DNA of 64,000 nucleotides from Gaertneriomyces semiglobifer. Its lineage: Eukaryota; Chytridiomycota; Chytridiomycetes; Spizellomycetales; Spizellomycetaceae. Position numbers and translations under genes: made by a program. The notes below the pieces were generated by a model. The model was not told the DNA's origin. It was given only the letters and a program-made list of their open reading frames with translations, and did no database searches. Where the stretch lies: contig JAHLKF010000026.1 of assembly GCA_025558075.1 (NCBI GenBank), forward strand, positions 1 through 64,000, in the 5' to 3' direction. Below are positions 57,175 through 64,000 of the stretch, in pieces. Every line of letters begins with the position of its first letter. Positions within the stretch are counted from its first letter, which is position 1.

Positions 57175-57522
57175 GTTTATAGGACAGAGGCTAAGGAACA
57201 CTTCGTGGGCAATTTCAAATCAGACAGTCAGATTTCAACAGGGCTCCCGCTGGTTTCGTTCTAATTGAATATGCTTCCGGTTGTGGTAGCGTCGTGCAGT
57301 TCGTCGTTCTGCCGTTGTTTGTCGTCGCTTTGGAACTTTTGATGAAAGGTGCTGGTCCCAAAGAAATCGCGAGTGTTAGGGCTCCGTAATTAAGCCAGTG
57401 TGTGTCACACATTATGTCAGCAACTTAGACGGGAAATTATCCGCTGGACTTTTAGCACTTTCGCTTATTATTCCAAGTAATACACACACAGCAGCAGCGC
57501 TAGCACTAGCCCATTGCACAGC
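57175..57522. other. Divergent promoter (eIF3k / CDK12-like kinase)
   Basis: About 350 nt between divergent starts; no other feature seen apart from a short CA-rich stretch at 57482-57492. Confidence 0.4.
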
Positions 57523-60500
57523 ATGGGGACCCACAGCAGTCTTGGCAGGCGCACGTCATCACAACAGAAGGGAGCACCGTTTGAGGATCATGGAGAATAT
57601 GGCAATGATGCGCTCCGGACTCACAGCACTCCAAAGTTCAGAGGTACGGTTATCCGTGCTTAAGCGAGCAAGTTGACCACGACCAAATCTGAGCTTTGTT
57701 ATTTAGATCATGGAGGCCGCACCGCAAGCCGTGGCAACCCCATCGTGGAGCCGACCTCGCCAAAGCTGCAAAAGACGACTTCCCAAGAGTGGTCCGAAGC
57801 ACCGTCTCTCAAACCAGCTGAAAAAACACCTGAGACGCCTGCACGATCAAAAACGAAAGTTCATTTCGGAATTACCAACTTGGCGAAGACTGCAGTGAAG
57901 AAAATGATGGTTGGGAGCTTGGACAAATTGAGCACGAGCAAAGCACGGCATACCTCTCGCTCAGCAACATCAGCGGAAACATCCGGGACCCCAAGCTTCT
58001 CTCCTTTGAAAACGCCACTAACGCCGCTAACATCAGACACAACATCTACAGCCGCGGCTGTGCGTCCCTCAAATACTGCCAACCCCTTAAACAGCCAAAT
58101 AGCGAGCGAGACTGTACCACTTCCAGAGCACGCTATCACACAATCAGACGACCGGCGCCCTATCAATCGTACCACGGAGACGATAGAATGGCGGCGATCG
58201 AGTTTGATTTCGATGACGTCAGATACGACCAGGGGTTGTCATGTATCAACGCATTCCGTCGAAATGGCACCGTCTCGCACAGCAAACACTGATAATGAAC
58301 TCTGTGGAGATAGTGCTGAGACCCTATTGGCGATACCTGATGTCGCGCTCTGTCAGAATTCCCTCTCGACCGAAGATCTTCAACACCACAACCATATACC
58401 ATCAGGAAAGACGGATATAGATGATTCGGAGGCTCCTGCAAAACCGTTTGCCGAGGTGGAGATGCAACTGGAAAGCGCATCAGAAACGAAGGATAGTGCT
58501 TTGGGAAGGACAACAACATGGGCAGCACAGGAAAGCGTTGAGGTGAAATTGGATGTCTTCGAGCGGTCCAATACAGGTGGATCCAGCCAAGAGATTCCCT
58601 CACTGCCGAGAAAAGCCGCGGGCACTTCTCTACCAGAAGTGGATCGTAACACCGCGCCCAAAGATCGAAGTAAAGTACGTATTTCTTGGAAAGATAATCC
58701 TCGGGACAGAAAGGCTAGCATTAGCCATGACCTGCGCGATAGCTTCGAAAAACATTCCGTCAAAGAAGAGAAACGCGCTGAAAGAGAAGCACCGTTGCAC
58801 CGCAGCGCAGGATTAGACAAGGCGGGACCATCGTCCCCAAGAAAGGGGACAAAGACTGTTAAGCAGAACAATGCAGAGGTGGATATACAACGGGACCAGG
58901 ATAAGATATCGTCAAAGAATGCCGGTGTGATATCATCCAAGGATTCTAGTGAACTCTCTCCGAGTGCGAAAGATTCCAGCTCGTTCACGACCGAGAAAGG
59001 ACCTCCGATACAATTGCAGAAAATTCCACGAACACCTCTGGATTTAAAAACCCCACCTCGACTGACGCGATTTAGAATATATCGCAATATGGAAAATCAC
59101 TTCAGTGACCTGGAACAGATTGGCCAAGGCACTTTCGGAACCGTTTTCAAAGCCCGAATCAAAGCGACTGGTCAGGTTGTGGCCTTGAAACAAATTGTTG
59201 ATAAGAAGGCAAAGAACAACATTTTCACGCTTCCGAATGTGCGGGAGTTCAAGTTTTTCATGAAATATAAGCACCGGAATATTTTGGAATGCCTCGGAAT
59301 AGTCAGTTACGTCAGACGTAAGTACTCGTTGGTATGGATCGGGTGTTCGCCATATCTAATATGTAACCACAGATAACCCTGCCGTTGCCCCAGAGCTGTG
59401 TGAATATATGGTTCTGGAGTATATGGACCACGATCTCGCAGGCTTGATGCAACACTACCCCGACAAAAGCCTTTATCGGCTGGAGCACCTCAAGTGCATC
59501 GCGAAGCAGATGTTTGAAGGTTTACAATATATGCATGAAAGAGGTGTTTTACATCGAGATCTTAAAGTGGGCAACTTGCTATTGAACAATGATGGCATTC
59601 TGAAGATTGCCGATTTTGGCTTCGCACGAGAACGCGACATAAACGAAGAATGCGGATATACAAACCGTGTTTGTACGGTTTGGTATCGCCCACTTGAAGT
59701 CTTACTTGGCCAACTGCATTATTCCACCGAGATTGATATTTGGGGAGCAGGTTGCATCGTTGCGGAGATGTTTTTGAAATACCCTATCTTCCATACGCCA
59801 CGAGGAAGAGACACAGAACAGATCAAGAGAATCATGAGCGTTTGTGGATACCCAAGTGATGAAGAATGGGACTTCTTTCGAAGAATGGACCATAGTTGGA
59901 GCAAATTGTGGTTGCGACCTAGGTGGAAATACCCTCGACGCTTGGAGAGTTATATCAGGGAAAAGGCGCAAATACCAGTCACGGATAACTTTGTAGAGCT
60001 GATCGTGCAAATGTTGAATTACGATCCGAGCAAACGCCCCACTGCCAAGCAGGTCTTGGAGTCAAATTGGTTTATGGAAGAACCAAAGGCCTGTGAGCCA
60101 TGGGAATTACCGAAAATCGACGGTACATGGCATGAATACGAGTGCAAGGAGAGAACCAAGCAAAAGCAACAAAACAAAGGGAAAAGGGACATCGACTTTT
60201 TACAGATGACCGCCAAAAATGGAAACGGTGATCCGATATCAACCATTACACAGCAGTTGGGCGTCGCCGAACTTCCCGTTCAAGAACAGCATCAAGAGGA
60301 CACACAACAGAACTCTGAATACCAACCGATATGGAATGAAGAGCGCCAGGCGTATTATCACCCTGAAACCAAGCAATTTTATGTGGATCGCATCAGTGCT
60401 TGGGTCTCAATAGAGGAATTTGACGCAAAATACTACGTGCCGCGGTCGGCTGGCGGTAGTGATAGTCAAGGGCGCGGTCATCGGGATAAGAATGGACCTT

Positions 60501-62017
60501 CCCATGGGGACTACGAAACGCCGCGAAAGTACGATCGTTACTTGAACCCTCAGGGCAGCGCTGGTTTTGACCGCCCAGGTCAGTACAGCCAAGCATCGAG
60601 AGGCCGCGATCAGCGATATGGTGCGTCAGATTCTAATTATGCGGAGTGGAGTGGACGACCTGGCCAGCGGAATCACAGGGAAGAATGGGGCCGGACGGAC
60701 TACCTCAATTCTCGAGAAAATGAGCGACCACCCTTGCGTTCTGCCAGTACAAGGGAAGAAATACCGCCTAAGTTCGGTGACCAGGGGCACCCGTCGAAGT
60801 CATCAGCGACTGGGGACTCGTGGAGGTCGTCTGGGATGCACGAAGCACAACTCTCGCCATCTGCTGGCAGGTCTGGAGAACGCGACTCCTCATCACTGCC
60901 TGCAGAAACACTTCTGCCGAGGGGCAAGCGGCGTAAGGATTCCCCTATTAGCAAAAGAGATATTGAAATGATAAAGACCGGTCGCCCCAGTGACCAAACG
61001 GAAGTTTGGTATGAGGAAAAAGGTCCTGAAAGTGGCAGCGCACGAAAGTCGCCTATTAATGAGAAGGGATGGACTCAACGCGTCAGGAACGATGCACCTG
61101 CAAGGGGAAGTGCAGATGACATTATTGGGGAAGAGAGCGAAATCAATGTTAAAGGCTCTCGCGCTTTCAAGACTCCAACCAAGCTAGACATTCCGCGCTC
61201 ATCCAGTGCTAGCCGGCGGTCTTCGCTTGGCTCAAATCCAGAAATTCGCGAGCAACAGGATCGACGAGATCCCTACCCACCAGCGGACGACGGCAAAGGG
61301 CGCAGTTCAGTGCGGAAGAGTTGGTCACAGGATAATGGCCGTAGCAGAGACTCAAGCAGAAGACTCTCAGATCGCGACTCAGGCTTGTACCGGAGTCGGT
61401 CACGCTCGCGATCAAGGGAAAGTCTTCATCGTCGATCTGAGCGTCAATCGTATCATGCTCGTCGGCGATCGAGCCGGTCTACTAGTCCGACAACGCGAAG
61501 CTCTGACCGGCGCCGTAGCGATCTGTCCCGTGATGCTCGCAATAGAAGTCCAAGCTCGGAACGAGGTCGTAAGCTGAGATTGAGGGAGCGTAGAGAAAGC
61601 GTGTCCTCTACCGCGAGTGGACTTAGCCGCACCTCTGAGCGCGACAGGCCCAGAGAGCAAGATATGAACTCAGCAATGGATTCTACATGCGACAAGGGTG
61701 CCGCCAATGTAGGCAACACAATGGATGTTTTCGCAGGGCTCAAAGACGGCGGAAGCCGTGCAAAGGTAGCCGAGAAGCGTAAGCGGAGTGATGCGGACGA
61801 CGATGAGCAAAGTCGGCAGGAGGCGAACCTACAGCATTCCCCGAAAAAACCACGTACGGAAACTGTGGAACTTTCATTCGAGTGCCTCAGTCCGCCGGAT
61901 GATGCTGAGAATCGAGCACGACCGCGTCTTAACTTGCGACCTTCTACCACCTCATTGGCTTGTGTATATGATACGGTATACATTCGACCAAACGGACCCA
62001 GTTATAATGCGTCTTAA
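57523..62017 (+). CDS. CDK12/13-Ctk1-like cyclin-dependent kinase
   Basis: Kinase expected to phosphorylate the RNA polymerase II C-terminal domain during elongation. Three exons: 57523-57643, 57707-59317 and 59373-62017; introns are 63 and 55 nt and frames rejoin (phase 1 both). The product is about 1458 aa. A 500-residue disordered N-terminus precedes the kinase domain (about 508-810): GQGTFGTVFKA, ALKQI, the cyclin-binding helix PNVREFKF, HRDLKVGN, DFG, T-loop NRVCTVWYRPLE. T-loop and helix sequence suit the CDK9/CDK12 group; overall length suits CDK12/Ctk1 better. After it lies an OCRE-like aromatic segment (PIWNEERQAYYHPETKQFYV) and a long RS-rich tail (RSRSRSRSRES), as in splicing-linked kinases. 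The protein starts MGTHSS, a possible but doubtful myristoylation site. Confidence 0.9.
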
Positions 62018-62207
62018 CACAATAGTTGTACTGAATACCCATACGCATGAATATATTGGCTCCCATGCAATCAGTGTAAGCCCGTACATATTTTATTAGT
62101 GAGCATCAGCCGCTTAGTGGAATTTCCCGATCGAACGCGAACGGTTAGACCTACTTTCAGCTGTAAAAGTTCGGCTTCTTGCACACAATCTTCTGATATC
62201 CAACGGG

Positions 62208-64000
62208 ATGTCCAATCCCCCAGCACCATCGTGGCTACAGCGTCTCTTTGAGTCAGAATTTTTCGACCTACGCCTTGCCCTTTCATACCTACATCGTTAC
62301 CCGGACACCATTGGCATACAGCATTACATTTGCTCAAGACTTGATGACTTTGATGAGGCGGAGAACGAATTTTATCTCCCGCAGATATGCCACCTGCTTG
62401 TCAGCAATCCCAGCGAAAGTGTGGCGCTTGAGGAGTGGCTTTTGACGAAGTGCCAAGAAGATTCCGGGCATTTCGCTATTCTGGTGAGTAGTCCGATCCA
62501 TACAACATGAAAATGCCTTGCAATCTGGAAGGGAAGCCGATCCTCATGGCTTTGGCTTTAGTAGACTCTGTGGTTCCTGCAATCACATTTAAGCGATCTG
62601 CGACGGACACCCAATTCGGAAGCATCCCGTCTGTGCCAGAGAGTCTTCCACAAGTGCCAGGCAACAGTTTTCAGTGACAAGCCCCGTAGTGCACAACGAG
62701 AAACTGACTATTGGTCAACAAGGAAGGAGGCAACAGCGGAGCCAACTAGGAAATCATGGAAAGATATTCTTTTAAATCGGCGTGGAAAGTTAAGGGAAAA
62801 TGTGAAGCCAGCCGTCGTTGGGATCGGGGCAGTGCTGGCTGCTGGGGTGTGTCCCGCAGTGGTCGATAATGCAGGTGGAATGATCATCAGCCAAGGCAGA
62901 AGATGGAAGTCCATACAGCGAGAGGTGGATGGTCTTGAGCCGCCACTAACCCCAACATCCGCCGGCACGGGATTGAGACGAAGCGAGAGTATGAGAGATA
63001 GAAGGCGGCACTCGGCAGATGGTGCGCGGCTCGTGGCGCGAATTCCCACGGGATCCGCCAGCCCTGATGAGTTATCGCGTGGGGGCGCCTTTAGTTTTCG
63101 ACGTTACGTGGCAAAAACGACTGTGAACCACCGGTTTTCGCTTTCTCGAGGGTCACTGAGTGCATCTTCCGATTCTTTACCTGCGCGGCTCTCAAGCTCT
63201 AGCAACGATGCGTCCATTGACGGACTGCATGAGCATCAAGCGCATCTTCGATCATCTCATTACTTCCATGCCGAGTTACAGTTCATGATGACTTTGGTCG
63301 AAATATCGGATCGATTACGGACGGTCCCTAAAGATGCGCGGCAAAGTACATTGATCGCAGAGCTCGCATTGCTAAATCACAATTTGCCGGCAAACGTCTG
63401 TGTACCGCTGTGGTGCCGTGCAATTGACCACAAGCACCATAGGGTTGCCAGAATCAGTCCTGCCGATGCGGTGGTTTTGAATTCAGCGGATCGAGTCCCG
63501 TTCTTAATTTATATGGAAGTACTGGAAGATAAGGAGCAAACGGGAGAAGACACACGGATAGTGGAACACAATGCTCCGCCTGCAGAAAAACGTGACGACG
63601 ACGTATTCGTGACACCGGACTCGACCGATACTGAGAGCGAACAGGACGTGGACCCCGTGGCTGAGCCACAAGGGACCTTGTTGAGTCTATCTCCTCGTGT
63701 AAAACAGGATCAAGAAGATGTCGGAAGCAATGAATCACTTGATGGCTCTGGTGAGGAAACCTTTTCATTCAATTTGGCAGCAAACTCTTACACTTTCCGA
63801 TAGATGGGGGCCGGCGTGAGTCCGAGTCGATGGTGGATTATCATCGCCGATTGATGATACGGCGGAAATCTGCCGTCTCACTTAAATCACAGTTCCTGGC
63901 GTCTTCCCCAGACGCATCGCAGATGGGCCTCCCACCAGATTTACCCCAGGACTCGCGCAGTTCCAACGCGGTGGAGGAGTTTTCCGAACGTATGAGAACA
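62208..64000 (+). CDS. PIK1: Phosphatidylinositol 4-kinase beta / Pik1, N-terminal part (truncated by window)
   Basis: Golgi/nuclear lipid kinase making PI4P. Exons: 62208-62483, 62565-63750 and 63804 to the window edge; introns are 81 and 53 nt. About 553 aa are visible and the C-terminal kinase domain lies beyond the window. Seen: N-terminal lipid-kinase-unique helical region (LALSYLHRYPDTIGIQHYIC, LWFLQSH, LCQRVFHKCQ), a Ser/Arg-rich linker, then the family block HAELQFMMTLVEISDRL, PLWCRAIDHKHHRVARI, AVVLNSADRVPFLIYMEVLE, and finally EEFSERMRT, which in family members directly precedes the kinase half. The last intron removes an in-frame TAG at 63801-63803 and restores the conserved frame. 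Confidence 0.92.

Noticed and set aside
63804..64000. Frameshift or stop in the PI4-kinase gene at 63801-63803
   Set aside because: A 53-nt GTGAGG...GATAG intron removes the stop and restores the conserved frame exactly, so no break is needed.

Overview
The window reads as nuclear DNA of a fungus, most likely an early-diverging zoosporic lineage such as a chytrid. The genus cannot be fixed from sequence alone. Genes are close together on both strands, with 0-5 introns each. Most introns are 53-99 nt with GTRNGT donors and YAG acceptors. Coding sequence is full of Ser/Pro/Ala-rich disorder, and there are no bacterial-style operons. The fused single-chain ATP-citrate lyase, the type IID (ENA) P-type ATPase, HAK potassium transporter, M36 fungalysin and Kex2-type processing sites are fungal in character. 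EndoU, a MYSM1-like SANT+JAMM protein, a TBRG1-like FYR protein and a DD3-3-like ectodomain are better known outside Dikarya, which favours a deep branch.

Layout: (1-5 kb) left-edge gene start, then ATP-citrate lyase; (5.6-9.6 kb) LARP1; (10-13.1 kb) ENA-type cation ATPase; (13.6-15 kb) EndoU; (15.3-16.3 kb, minus) lone Gag-like zinc-knuckle ORF; (16.8-17.3 kb) small EF-hand protein; (17.5-19.4 kb, minus) disordered protein of unknown function; (20.5-22.5 kb, minus) Pus1/TruA-like protein without the usual catalytic Asp; (24.3-27.3 kb) fungalysin; (28.2-29.2 kb) single-pass membrane protein; (29.6-31.1 kb) TBRG1-like FYR protein; (31.3-32.6 kb, minus) four-TM protein; (33.7-37.3 kb) DD3-3-like ectodomain fused to a NADPH oxidase; (39.4-40.3 kb) tandem-repeat metallothionein; (40.5-43.7 kb, minus) HAK transporter; (44.3-46.2 kb, minus) secreted Kex2-site repeat precursor; (47.9-50.3 kb) methyltransferase/ATP-grasp fusion; (50.5-52.4 kb) MYSM1-like JAMM protein; (52.5-54.2 kb, minus) BAHD-type acyltransferase; (54.3-55 kb) C2 protein; (55.2-55.8 kb, minus) CHZ1-like histone chaperone; (56.1-57.2 kb, minus) eIF3k; (57.5-62 kb) CDK12/Ctk1-like kinase; (62.2 kb to the edge) PI4-kinase beta/Pik1, incomplete.

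Housekeeping genes cover lipid precursor supply, translation control, RNA polymerase II phosphorylation and phosphoinositide signalling. Several genes concern ions and metals (ENA, HAK, metallothionein) or the cell surface (fungalysin, oxidase fusion, four-TM protein). The most unusual region is 44.3-54.2 kb. There a secreted precursor with eleven Kex2-site-delimited units lies head-to-head with a methyltransferase/ATP-grasp fusion, and an acyltransferase lies nearby. I treat this as a candidate processed-peptide locus, not a proven one. The second is the oxidase fusion, and the third is the catalytically altered Pus1-like protein. All exon structures were read by eye from splice signals and frame continuity, without transcript data.
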